Assembly (NCBI GenBank): GCA_021647315.1
Contig: JAKIUY010000001.1
Coordinates: forward strand, 1-64,000
DNA: 64,000 nt
Direction: 5' to 3'
DNA from: Victivallaceae bacterium
Lineage (GTDB): Bacteria > Verrucomicrobiota > Lentisphaeria > Victivallales > Victivallaceae
Both the position numbers and the translations under genes were made by a program. The notes beneath the pieces are model-generated. The model ran no database searches. It was not told where the DNA came from and saw nothing but the letters and a program-made list of their open reading frames with translations. Each line of letters opens with the position of its first letter. Position 1 is the first letter of the stretch. This document shows positions 53,829 through 62,271 of this stretch, in pieces.

Positions 53829-53947
53829 TCACATAAGGCATGAAGGGAATGAAGATTATTTTTTGAGGGTTTAATTTTTGTCATCAAAAATTAAACCCTC
53901 AAAAAGGGATTTATGAAAAAACTTCATGTCCTTCTTTTCTTATGTGA
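53829..53947. repeat. 119-bp long palindromic element between convergent genes
   Basis: A perfect 21-bp stem (53860-53880 with 53885-53905; inner part GAGGGTTTAATTTTTG, loop TCAT) is nested in an outer stem TCACATAAG/CTTATGTGA (53829-53837 with 53939-53947) and a middle ATGAAG/CTTCAT pair. It lies between the ABM gene and rsmD, which converge, so it could serve as a terminator for both; it also looks like a MITE. Confidence 0.75.
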
Positions 53948-54003
53948 TAGTTTTGGTTAAAATCTTTTTGGTTGCGGCTTTGCTGCTCTGTGTAAATTCG
54001 GGG

Positions 54004-54582
54004 CTAACGTTTTTTGTTTTTAGTTCCGGCAAAAATGAACGTGGTGCCGCCAAAATTACGGCGCCGTTTCACCTGCAGATATTCTGTGGTCAGAAATGAA
54101 CCGTCAGGATCGCCGGTATCGGGAAATTCCCAGATCAGTTCAGCTCCCGCCAGCCATTGAGCAAACTGTTGGTTATTGCCGAGGCGCTGAAAACATTCGC
54201 CTGAAATGGGATAGGGTGGATCAGCCAGAACGATATCAACATTCAGTCCTGGTCGGCAGAATAGTGCGGCATTTGACGCATCACCGGTGATTATATCAAA
54301 ACGGCACTCTATGCCGCTGTTTTTAACCTTGGCAATATTTTCTTCAATATTGCGACAGAACTTCCGTTCTTTTTCGACAAATATTACGCGTGCCGCGCCT
54401 CGACTGGCAGCTTCAAGTCCCAATGCACCCGAACCGGCGAAGAGATCGACGATGGTTTTACCGTTGAAATCTCCAATGCTGTCATAGAGTGCCTTTCTCG
54501 CCCGCCCGGAGGTTGGACGAACCTTGATGCCTTTCGGAACGTTTAGACGGATACCGCCCGCAATACCGGATATTATATTCAT
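54004..54582 (-). CDS. rsmD: 16S rRNA (guanine966-N2)-methyltransferase
   Basis: A 192-residue methyltransferase starting with MNIISGIAGGIRLNVPKGIKVRPT, the RsmD N-terminus, followed by SAM-binding DLFAGSGALGLEAASRG and the catalytic DPPYPI. It methylates G966 of 16S rRNA in the small subunit. Single gene on the minus strand. Confidence 0.94.
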   Translation of the reverse strand: MNIISGIAGGIRLNVPKGIKVRPTSGRARKALYDSIGDFNGKTIVDLFAGSGALGLEAASRGAARVIFVEKERKFCRNIEENIAKVKNSGIECRFDIITGDASNAALFCRPGLNVDIVLADPPYPISGECFQRLGNNQQFAQWLAGAELIWEFPDTGDPDGSFLTTEYLQVKRRRNFGGTTFIFAGTKNKKR

Positions 54583-54607
54583 ACAGATTCCTTTATTCAG
54601 TTTTTTA

Positions 54608-54640
54608 CTTCAAACTCCGCTCCTACGTTGCTATGGAAGC
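54608..54640 (-). repeat. two-hairpin repeat, inverted copy R3 (first half)
   Basis: The reverse complement begins GCTTCCATAGCAACGTAGGA and differs from R1 at three of 33 bases. With R2 it brackets the 82-nt repeat copy 2 as an inverted pair. Confidence 0.65.
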
Positions 54641-54700
54641 GGGGGTGCAAATAATATTTTGCAAAAAAATGGCAGAATATTATGAGTAAGGGGGGTTAAA

Positions 54701-54782
54701 AGGAGCTTTACTAAAAAACTTAAATGACTGTAAATAAAGCCCTTACGCAACCTATGCATTTATACTTGCATACCCTAGGTAT
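54701..54782 (+). repeat. 82-nt dispersed repeat, copy 2
   Basis: An ungapped match to 33374-33455 (67 of 82 by my count). It starts AGGAGCTTTACTAAAAAACT and includes TTATACTTGCA and CTAGGTA near its end. Confidence 0.75.
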
Positions 54783-54960
54783 AAATATAAATTATGCTCC
54801 ATACTTAAAATGTCAATTTTAAAGTCAGAATTCATGCAATTAATTTGCTAATTTGTTTCAACGTTGTAAATTTATCTTAGACACTTAGTCGCAAAGTCTT
54901 GTCATTTCTCGGACACTTGAGTGAAATGAAAGACGAAGTAACAGTTGAGGTTTTACTTCC

Positions 54961-55019
54961 GCTTCCGTAGCGACGCAGGAGCGGAGTTTGAAGCGGCATC
55001 TGCCTTCAGGTGCCACCTG
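54961..55019 (+). repeat. two-hairpin repeat, copy R2
   Basis: Bases 54961-54994 are identical to the first part of R1. The second hairpin differs: CAGGTG-C-CACCTG (55007-55019), which matches the palindrome at 6914-6926. Confidence 0.65.
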
Positions 55020-55100
55020 ATTAGGCTGAATGCATTACGAAACTTTTTGTTTTCAATCTTATAATTTCTATGGGGGGATGCTTGTTGACGGCAATTTAAT

Positions 55101-57734
55101 ATGAACATAACGCAAATCGAAGATAATTTACAGAAAATCACTGAAGAGTTTTTGGCAGAGACATTTATATATGACCTGCTGCTTGCCTACGGTTTGCCGA
55201 AATCCTCAATTACACGACTGAAAAAAGGGACTTTGAACCTTTCAAAAAATGACGGGGAAATATCCTGGAAGAAAAAACTGTTTTTTAGAGTTGTGTCAAC
55301 AGAAGATTTGTATAATAATATTGATGAACTGCGGAAAGATCCTCAAATATTAAAACATAAATCACGTTTTATTATTGTTACTGATTATGACAAAATACTC
55401 GCGGTGGATACGAAAACGCAGGATTCACTCGATACTACCATAAAAGAACTGCCGAAAAAATACGATTTCTTTTTGCCCTGGGCCGGAATGGAAAAACATC
55501 AGGTGAAAGGTGAAAACCCCGCCGATGTAAAAGCCGCTGAACGTATGGCGAAACTCTTTGACGAAATCAAAAAAGATAATCCAAGTGAAGCGCCGGAATT
55601 CATTCACGGCTTGAATGTTTTTATGTCCCGGCTCCTATTCTGCTTTTTTGCTGAAGATACCGGCATCTTTGAGAAAAATCAATTTACAGATGCGATAGCT
55701 TCGCATACACAAACTGACGGAAGCGACCTGCATGATTATCTGGAAAAGCTTTTTGAAGTCCTTAATACCGACTCGAGAAATAATCTCCCTGATTATCTTG
55801 AAGCTTTCCCTTATGTCAACGGCGGACTGTTCAGAGACGAACACCCGATGCCGGTGTTTACCCGGCGGTCGCGTCGCGCTATTATTGAAAGCGGTGAACT
55901 TAACTGGGCGGCTATCAATCCCGATATCTTCGGGTCAATGATCCAGGCGGTCGTTACGCCGGAACACCGCAGCGGTCTGGGCATGCATTACACTTCGGTA
56001 CCGAATATCATGAAAGTTATTGAACCGCTTTTCTTGAATAAACTGTATGAAGAATTTGAAAAAGCAAAAGGCAGCGACAAAAAGCTCAATCAACTGCTGG
56101 GAAGACTCAAAAAAATTAAAATATTCGACCCCGCCTGTGGTTCCGGTAATTTTTTGATTATCGCCTACAAAGAACTGCGTAAACTGGAAATGGAAATTTT
56201 TAAAGAAAGTGATTCACTTGCTCTTTCCGGCATTTCTCTTTCACAATTGTACGGTATTGAAATAGATGATTTCGCCCACGAAGTCGCGATGTTGTCATTA
56301 TGGCTGGCTGAACACCAGATGAATGTAGAGTTTTTCAAAAAATTCGGCAGAACCAACCCCACGTTGCCGCTAAAAGACGCCGGGCATATCGTTTGCGGCA
56401 ACGCCACCCGCCTGGACTGGGAAGAAGTTTGTCCCAAAAGCAAAGACGATGAAATTTACATCTTAGGCAACCCCCCGTATTTGGGTTCAAGTATGCAGGA
56501 TAAAGAGCAAAAAGCAGATTTAGCTTTTGTGTGTGAAGGATTTAGAAATTATAAAAATTTAGATTTTATTGCCTGTTGGTTCATCAAAGGAGCTGACTAC
56601 ATAAAAGGTTTTAATGCGCAGTTTGCTTTCGTAAGTACCAATTCTATTTGCCAGGGGGAGCAAGTCGCTCTTCTTTGGCCCTATATTTTTGATAGAAATT
56701 TGGAAATTGGATTTGCCCATCAATCTTTCAAATGGACAAATAATGCAAAAGGTAATGCTGCGGTTATTTGTGTAATTATTGGATTGAGAAATAAAAATCA
56801 CTTAGCTACAATTATTTTCAATAAGGGCATTGCTCAAAATGTTAAAACGATTAATGCGTATCTTGCAATTGGAAGTAATGTTATCGTTAAGAAAAGAGCT
56901 AGACCAATTTCCAATTTTCCATTGATGAGTTATGGAAATAAAGCAGTTGACGGTGGCAACCTTATACTTAATGACACTGAAAAGCAAGCTTTAATTAAAG
57001 AGTATCCAGAAGTAGAAAAATTTATTCGACCACTTTTAGGAGCTTCCGATTACATTAAGGGAAACAATCGATGGTGTTTATGGATCAGAGATTTTGAGGT
57101 TGAAGAAGCTAATAAAATTACGGCAATAGCCGAACGTATAGAAAAAGTAAAACTTATGCGTTTAGCGAGTCCAGATAAATCTGCTAATGAAATGTCGAAG
57201 ATAGCCCATAGGTTCAGAGAACAAAAAGAATCCCAATATTCTACTATAATTTTGCCTGCTACTTCCTCATTACGTCGTAAATATATTCCAATGGGTTTTT
57301 TGTCTCCTAATATTGTAATTACCAACGCTTCTCAAGCAATTTATGACCCTGATCCTTGGATATTTGCGGTGATTTCATCAAATATGCATATGCTTTGGGT
57401 AAGAGCTGTTGGCGGTAGGCTTAAAACTGATTATCGTTATTCTTCGGCTCTTTGCTACAATACATTTCCTTTCTTTGATATTTCGAACCGGAAGAAAGAG
57501 GAATTAACAGGTCATGTTTATCGAATATTGGAGGAACGCGAACGCCATTCGGAAAAGACATTAGCCCAGCTTTATGATCCCGACAAAATGCCTGACGGCC
57601 TCCGCGAAGCGCATCACAGTTTAGATTTAGCAGTAGAACGCTGTTACCGTTCAAAACCATTCGACTCCGACGCCGAACGCCTAGAATACCTATTCCAACT
57701 ATACGAAAAAATGACATCCGAGGAGAAAAAATAA
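55101..57734 (+). CDS. class I DNA methyltransferase of the MmeI-like type
   Basis: An 877-residue protein. The N-terminal part has RFIIVTDYDKILAVDTKT and YDFFLPWAGMEKH, then a helical spacer FMSRLLFCFFAEDTGIF (about 178-195). The methyltransferase core has motif I DPACGSGNFLI (343-353) and motif IV NPPY (457-460), so it should methylate adenine in DNA. The C-terminal 350 residues form the target-recognition part. The family includes combined restriction-modification enzymes; whether this one cuts DNA is unclear, since a nuclease motif is not evident. Bases about 56500-57500 are clearly more AT-rich than the rest of the gene, as if the recognition region had been exchanged. A TrlF-like gene starts two bases later. 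Confidence 0.88.
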   Translation: MNITQIEDNLQKITEEFLAETFIYDLLLAYGLPKSSITRLKKGTLNLSKNDGEISWKKKLFFRVVSTEDLYNNIDELRKDPQILKHKSRFIIVTDYDKILAVDTKTQDSLDTTIKELPKKYDFFLPWAGMEKHQVKGENPADVKAAERMAKLFDEIKKDNPSEAPEFIHGLNVFMSRLLFCFFAEDTGIFEKNQFTDAIASHTQTDGSDLHDYLEKLFEVLNTDSRNNLPDYLEAFPYVNGGLFRDEHPMPVFTRRSRRAIIESGELNWAAINPDIFGSMIQAVVTPEHRSGLGMHYTSVPNIMKVIEPLFLNKLYEEFEKAKGSDKKLNQLLGRLKKIKIFDPACGSGNFLIIAYKELRKLEMEIFKESDSLALSGISLSQLYGIEIDDFAHEVAMLSLWLAEHQMNVEFFKKFGRTNPTLPLKDAGHIVCGNATRLDWEEVCPKSKDDEIYILGNPPYLGSSMQDKEQKADLAFVCEGFRNYKNLDFIACWFIKGADYIKGFNAQFAFVSTNSICQGEQVALLWPYIFDRNLEIGFAHQSFKWTNNAKGNAAVICVIIGLRNKNHLATIIFNKGIAQNVKTINAYLAIGSNVIVKKRARPISNFPLMSYGNKAVDGGNLILNDTEKQALIKEYPEVEKFIRPLLGASDYIKGNNRWCLWIRDFEVEEANKITAIAERIEKVKLMRLASPDKSANEMSKIAHRFREQKESQYSTIILPATSSLRRKYIPMGFLSPNIVITNASQAIYDPDPWIFAVISSNMHMLWVRAVGGRLKTDYRYSSALCYNTFPFFDISNRKKEELTGHVYRILEERERHSEKTLAQLYDPDKMPDGLREAHHSLDLAVERCYRSKPFDSDAERLEYLFQLYEKMTSEEKK

Positions 57735-57736
57735 TT

Positions 57737-60355
57737 ATGAGCGAATTTTTGAGAGGTTCTGAATGGCGTAGATGGGATTTACATTATCATACGCCAAGTT
57801 CATTCGATGTTTCTAACAATGCAATAAGCAATGAAAAAATTATAGAAAGCTTAATCAATCGGGAAATATCTTTAGTTGCTATAACTGATCATCATGTAAT
57901 TGATGTGTCACGAATTGCGGAGCTAACAGAATTATCGGTGGGACGTATTACAATATTACCGGGAATTGAATTTCGATCTGAGCTTGGAGGAAATGCATCT
58001 GTCCATTTTATTGGCATTTTCCCAGAATCTTTACTCCCTCAATTAAATGATGTATGGACTACGCTTGCAGGACAGCTTGAGCTGACCACTTCCCATATTT
58101 CTCAAAATGGAGGAGATGAGGCTGTATACGTTGATTTTAAAGAGGCTGCAGATTTGATTCATAAACTTGGAGGAGTTGTAACTGTTCATGCTGGGACAAA
58201 ATCAAATTCAATAGAAAATATTAAACATGCTACTTCATACCAAAGACAAATAAAAGTAGATTTAATTCAAAGCTATGTAGATATATTTGAAACGAGTGGA
58301 CAAGCAGATGCAATAGATTATCGAAATATTGTATTTCCCAATATAGACATGATTCTTCCATTAATTACATGTTCTGACTCACATCACCGTCCTACTGATA
58401 TTGATAGATTTACGTGGATTAAAGCAGACCCTACATTTGAAGGTTTGAAACAAATAATCTGTGAACCTGAGGAAAGAGTCTGCATTCAAGACAATTCTCC
58501 TGATGATGATTTTAGTAAGTTATATATTAAAAATATCAATGCTAATGGAGAAATTTTCTCTGGAGAAGCAGTTAATTTTAATTCTGTAAGTTTGGATTTA
58601 AATAAAAACCTGGTGGCTCTGATTGGAGGCAGGGGAACGGGAAAAAGTCTAATTTTAGATAGCCTTTTGAAATCTTTTGAAAACTCAAAAGTAATAACTG
58701 ATGAAAGATATAATAATATTAATTCAGATAATATCACAACTACAATTCGTAAAACAGATGGGACTGATTTAATAAGTTCAATTTGGAATCGGCAAGCGAT
58801 ATCATATTTGCATGTTAGACAGGGGGAAATTAAAGAAATTGCTCAAAACCCTGATATATTAAGTAGTAAAATAAAAGAACTACTTGGATTTTATAGTGAT
58901 ATAGATAGTAGTGAAAAGGATTTTGGCACTAGAAAACTTTTTGATAAAATTAGTGAATACAGGCAATGGTTTCTTCAAAAAAATGATTCTGGCACACTTT
59001 GCAATACAGAAGAATATTGTGATAATGGCATTAAATATTATAGTAATTTAATTTCAAATATAACATCAAAACAAACAACAACTGCCGTTGATAAATATAA
59101 AAAAAACCAACAGCTTTTGACTAAAGATACAAATCAAATCAATGCGATTAATGAAAAAATCCTTGAGATTCAATCATTTCAAGTGTCTTTGAATAGCTTT
59201 ATTGTTGGTTTAAATACTTATTATACTTCAATGCCTGGCAATGAATTACAAACTTGGGAGTTTTCAAAAATAACTCAACAATTGGGACAACTTAAGCAAA
59301 CCTTAGAAACAAGAAAACAAACTTCCGTTAAATCAAATGAACAAATAAAGGCAAATCTTTTGCAAGCAGGTATTAATCAGGATATTTCTACGCTTCTTGA
59401 GAAAGTGAATGAACATCAAAAAAGTCTCGGATGGTTTGAGAATCATAAGAGCACCATAATTCAAAACCGAAAAGACTTAGAAGAAAATATCAAGCAAAAA
59501 AACAAAATTTTTGACATGGTAAAAGAGAGTTTAGAAAGAAATAAAGCGCAAATAGAAGCGGCGTATTGCACGCTGCAAAAAGGGAAAGAAGGATGGACTC
59601 CTGACCAGCGAGACTTAGTAAACCTCATCTTAGAGGATATAGAAATAAAAGCGGATATTGATTTTAACACGACGAAATTTTATGATGGAATTTGGAAAAT
59701 AATAAACGGTACAAAGTTTCGTGATTCTTCTGAATTTTCAGGTGTCGAAAAAATGAAAAAAATGATTGGCGTTAATTCATTAAAAGATTTTTATTCCCTT
59801 TGTAGAGGAGAGGCTATTTGCATTCTTAATGCTATGGAAACGACAATTGATAATATTTGTTCACAAAAAGATTATTTTAATAGCTATACTGAATATAATC
59901 TTTATGAATATATTTATTTAGAAAAATATTATAAAGAATATTTACAGGTAATACCACGCTTGACTTACAAGGGGAAGCCTCCTGAAAAGCTATCTGTTGG
60001 TCAACGGGGAACATTTTATCTTTGTTTGCGTTTAGCTACGGATCCGTTTGGCTCCCCATTTGTCTTTGATCAGCCAGAAGATGACCTTGATAATGAATTT
60101 ATAACAGATACTCTTGTCCCCATTTTTAAAGAAATAAAAAAATATAGACAAGTTATTATTGCGACTCATAATGCGAACTTGGTTGTAAATGCTGATGCGG
60201 AACAGGTTATTGTTGCACATAATAGTGAAGAAACTATAACTTTCACGTCTGGTTCTTTAGAAAATTCTACCATAAAAAAAGATGTTTGTAGAATTTTAGA
60301 GGGTGGACAAGCCGCGTTTATGAATCGTGAGAATAAATATGGTTTTAAAGAATAA
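57737..60355 (+). CDS. PHP-domain/SMC-like ATPase (TrlF-like family)
   Basis: An 872-residue protein. Residues 1-260 form a PHP phosphoesterase domain: DLHYHTPSS, AITDHHV, GIEFRS, VTVHAG and CSDSHH supply the metal ligands. The rest is an SMC/ABC-type ATPase with Walker A GGRGTGKS (297-304), a long coiled-coil (about 450-620) and Walker B FVFDQPEDDLDN (about 776-786) followed by ATHNANL. Metal-dependent PHP hydrolases fused to such ATPases are recurrent in defence islands; the target is unknown. It is much more AT-rich than the genes around it, which suggests acquisition by transfer. The stop is followed closely by the 60389 gene. Confidence 0.85.
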   Translation: MSEFLRGSEWRRWDLHYHTPSSFDVSNNAISNEKIIESLINREISLVAITDHHVIDVSRIAELTELSVGRITILPGIEFRSELGGNASVHFIGIFPESLLPQLNDVWTTLAGQLELTTSHISQNGGDEAVYVDFKEAADLIHKLGGVVTVHAGTKSNSIENIKHATSYQRQIKVDLIQSYVDIFETSGQADAIDYRNIVFPNIDMILPLITCSDSHHRPTDIDRFTWIKADPTFEGLKQIICEPEERVCIQDNSPDDDFSKLYIKNINANGEIFSGEAVNFNSVSLDLNKNLVALIGGRGTGKSLILDSLLKSFENSKVITDERYNNINSDNITTTIRKTDGTDLISSIWNRQAISYLHVRQGEIKEIAQNPDILSSKIKELLGFYSDIDSSEKDFGTRKLFDKISEYRQWFLQKNDSGTLCNTEEYCDNGIKYYSNLISNITSKQTTTAVDKYKKNQQLLTKDTNQINAINEKILEIQSFQVSLNSFIVGLNTYYTSMPGNELQTWEFSKITQQLGQLKQTLETRKQTSVKSNEQIKANLLQAGINQDISTLLEKVNEHQKSLGWFENHKSTIIQNRKDLEENIKQKNKIFDMVKESLERNKAQIEAAYCTLQKGKEGWTPDQRDLVNLILEDIEIKADIDFNTTKFYDGIWKIINGTKFRDSSEFSGVEKMKKMIGVNSLKDFYSLCRGEAICILNAMETTIDNICSQKDYFNSYTEYNLYEYIYLEKYYKEYLQVIPRLTYKGKPPEKLSVGQRGTFYLCLRLATDPFGSPFVFDQPEDDLDNEFITDTLVPIFKEIKKYRQVIIATHNANLVVNADAEQVIVAHNSEETITFTSGSLENSTIKKDVCRILEGGQAAFMNRENKYGFKE

Positions 60356-60388
60356 GTAAAGTTTTGCCAAAAACAATGGAGAACAAAA

Positions 60389-61081
60389 ATGAACAGCATG
60401 TTAAATGAGTATACGGAATCTGTTAGAGCTTCAGCAAAAGAACGTTTGACTAGTCCATTATTAGGTAGCTTTACGATTATTTTTTTAGCCACAAATTATA
60501 AGTTATTATTTATAATCTTTGGTTCAGCGACAGCCCAAGAAAAAATTAATCTCGCGGCTAATCAGTTTGATTCAGGCAAAGGGGCTTTTCTTCATCTTGT
60601 ATTGCCTGTTTTATTAACCGGGTTATTTGTATGGCTATATCCATTTATATCAAATTTAATACACTCCCATTGGCTTAATTGCAAAAAAAAACAAATCAAC
60701 AAAGAAAGAGTTGCGGGAGCAGAACTTACGAAAAAAATGAGTGATGAAGAATTGCAAATATTCCAACGCACATTATTTGATGACGAATATCATTTTAACC
60801 AAATACTTGAAGATAAAAACGTGCAAATAGATAGTTACAAAAAAGATAATAGTCAACTTAATGAGGAAGTAACTGTATTAACTCAGAAAAATGAAAAATT
60901 GCAAATGCAATTAACTAAAGAACAATACTCATTATTGCCTTTTGGTTTTGAAATTGATAGCCATGGAAATATAGTTACTAAGTCTGCGTCGGGAGGTAGT
61001 ACTTATTATTGTCCAATATGTATTTCAAAAAAAATTATTACACCTCTATCAGGTAATAAATGTAGAATATGTGGTAAATAA
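60389..61081 (+). CDS. membrane protein with coiled coil and C-terminal zinc ribbon
   Basis: A 230-residue protein with two membrane helices (about 25-50 and 70-95), a Lys/Glu-rich coiled coil (about 100-185) and a C-terminal zinc-ribbon-like end YYCPICISK...NKCRICGK. The topology would put the ribbon in the cytoplasm. No family known. It is AT-rich like the TrlF-like gene, 34 bp downstream of it, and probably works with it, perhaps as a membrane effector or anchor. This is inference from position. Confidence 0.7.
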   Translation: MNSMLNEYTESVRASAKERLTSPLLGSFTIIFLATNYKLLFIIFGSATAQEKINLAANQFDSGKGAFLHLVLPVLLTGLFVWLYPFISNLIHSHWLNCKKKQINKERVAGAELTKKMSDEELQIFQRTLFDDEYHFNQILEDKNVQIDSYKKDNSQLNEEVTVLTQKNEKLQMQLTKEQYSLLPFGFEIDSHGNIVTKSASGGSTYYCPICISKKIITPLSGNKCRICGK

Positions 61082-61412
61082 TATTTTTTTGTCGGGAGCG
61101 CCGAACACTTGTTCAGAAACTTTGAGAAATGCTAAGATACTTAGAAGAATGCCGGTCAGGCGACTAGCGCTCTCAGGAATGGATTTGAACCGTCGACAAT
61201 TTGTCGACAACTGAAATCAAATGATATTTAGAGAGCATTATAGGGACAAATTGTCCCCAGGTAGCAATGCAGGCAGAAAGCGGGAAACTTCAGTTGTCCC
61301 CAATTTGGGTACGGCTGAAATTGCTAATTGAAAACAATGTACAAAATAATTAATTAAAAATCCAGTAAATTCTGTTAATCATGTCAAAAAAAGGAGTTTT
61401 AAGGTAAATTTA
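61082..61412. other. 331-bp gap with operator-like palindromes and BRO-like fragments
   Basis: It holds GTCGACAATTTGTCGAC (61193-61209), GGGACAAATTGTCCC (61244-61258) and CCCAATTTGGG (61300-61310), the first two with a GACAA-N-TTGTC core. Two short stretches translate to STICRQLK and LSPIWVRLKL, like residues LSTICRQLKL of the following BRO gene, so the gap may hold partial copies of that gene region. Confidence 0.5.
61193..61218 (+). promoter_or_regulatory. palindromic site identical to a site inside the BRO gene
   Basis: The 26 bases starting GTCGACAATTTGTCGACAAC are identical to 61607-61632 in the BRO coding region. The core is a perfect 8-bp inverted repeat around one base. It could be the operator of an autoregulated BRO protein or the scar of a partial duplication. 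Confidence 0.45.
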
Positions 61413-62267
61413 ATGAAAAATACAGAAGACAATCATGCAGATAAACTTGTTATATTTCAGAGTAAAAATATTCGTCGAGTTTGGCATGAAGATGAATGGT
61501 ATTATTCGGTGGTGGATATCGTTGAAGCTTTAACTGACAGTAGCAATCCTCGTGATTATTGGTATCGAGTAAAAAAAAGAGTTATTGACGAGGAGCAAAT
61601 TGAGTTGTCGACAATTTGTCGACAACTGAAATTAAGCTCAAGTGATGGGAAAAAATATACAACTGATTGTGCAAATACTGAAGGGATTTTCCGCATAATC
61701 CAGTCTATCCCATCGCCTAAAGCAGAGCCGTTTAAACGCTGGCTGGCAAAAGTTGGTTATGAGCGAATAGAAGAAATAGAAAATCCTGAACTTGCTCAGG
61801 AGCGCATGAAGGCAATTTATGAACAAAAGGGTTATCCCAAAGATTGGATTGATAAAAGGTTGCGTGGAATAGCTATTCGGCAAAACTTAACCGATGAATG
61901 GCGTGAACGCGGCATTGAAGAACAACGGGATTTTGCTATTTTGACGGCTGAAATCTCCAAAGCGACTTTTGGTATGACGCCGAGCGATTATAAAAAACAT
62001 AAAAACTTACCAGTAAAATCAAAAGCTAATCTCCGAGATCACATGGATGATTTGGAATTAATCTTTACCATGCTTGGCGAACGGATGACAACCGAAATTT
62101 CAAAAGAAGAAGAGCCGGACACTTTTCATGAAAATAAAGCTGTTGCGAAACGCGGCGGTAAAGTTGCCGGTAACGCGCGAAAAGAAGCCGAAAAAGAATT
62201 GGGTAGAAGTGTGATTTCTAAAGAAAATCATTTGGAAATAAAGAACGAGAAAAAGCTGGAGAATTAG
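61413..62267 (+). CDS. BRO-N domain protein (phage antirepressor-like)
   Basis: A 284-residue protein with an N-terminal BRO domain (about 10-110): IRRVWHEDEWYYSVVDIVEALT, LSTICRQLKL and IQSIPSPKAEPFKRWLAKVG are the usual landmarks. The rest (ENPELAQERMKAIYEQKGYPKDWIDKRL...) is the helical C-terminal half found in non-phage members next to restriction genes. BRO-N proteins bind DNA and often regulate. The helicase gene starts 4 bases after its stop. The gene contains an exact copy of the upstream palindrome (61607-61632), which encodes part of LSTICRQLK. Confidence 0.88.
   Translation: MKNTEDNHADKLVIFQSKNIRRVWHEDEWYYSVVDIVEALTDSSNPRDYWYRVKKRVIDEEQIELSTICRQLKLSSSDGKKYTTDCANTEGIFRIIQSIPSPKAEPFKRWLAKVGYERIEEIENPELAQERMKAIYEQKGYPKDWIDKRLRGIAIRQNLTDEWRERGIEEQRDFAILTAEISKATFGMTPSDYKKHKNLPVKSKANLRDHMDDLELIFTMLGERMTTEISKEEEPDTFHENKAVAKRGGKVAGNARKEAEKELGRSVISKENHLEIKNEKKLEN
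61607..61632 (+). promoter_or_regulatory. palindromic site within the BRO gene
   Basis: An exact 26-base copy of 61193-61218. Within the gene it encodes the STICRQL segment. Two copies 414 bp apart could allow DNA looping by the BRO product. Confidence 0.4.
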
Positions 62268-62271
62268 ATAA

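Larger units (their letters stand above)
54583..55100. other. 518-bp repeat-rich gap before the defence island
   Basis: It contains R3 (inverted copy, 54608-54640), the second copy of the 82-nt repeat (54701-54782), R2 (54961-54994) and a CAGGTG-C-CACCTG hairpin (55007-55019). No gene is seen. This dense repeat zone marks the left border of the accessory region. Confidence 0.6.
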
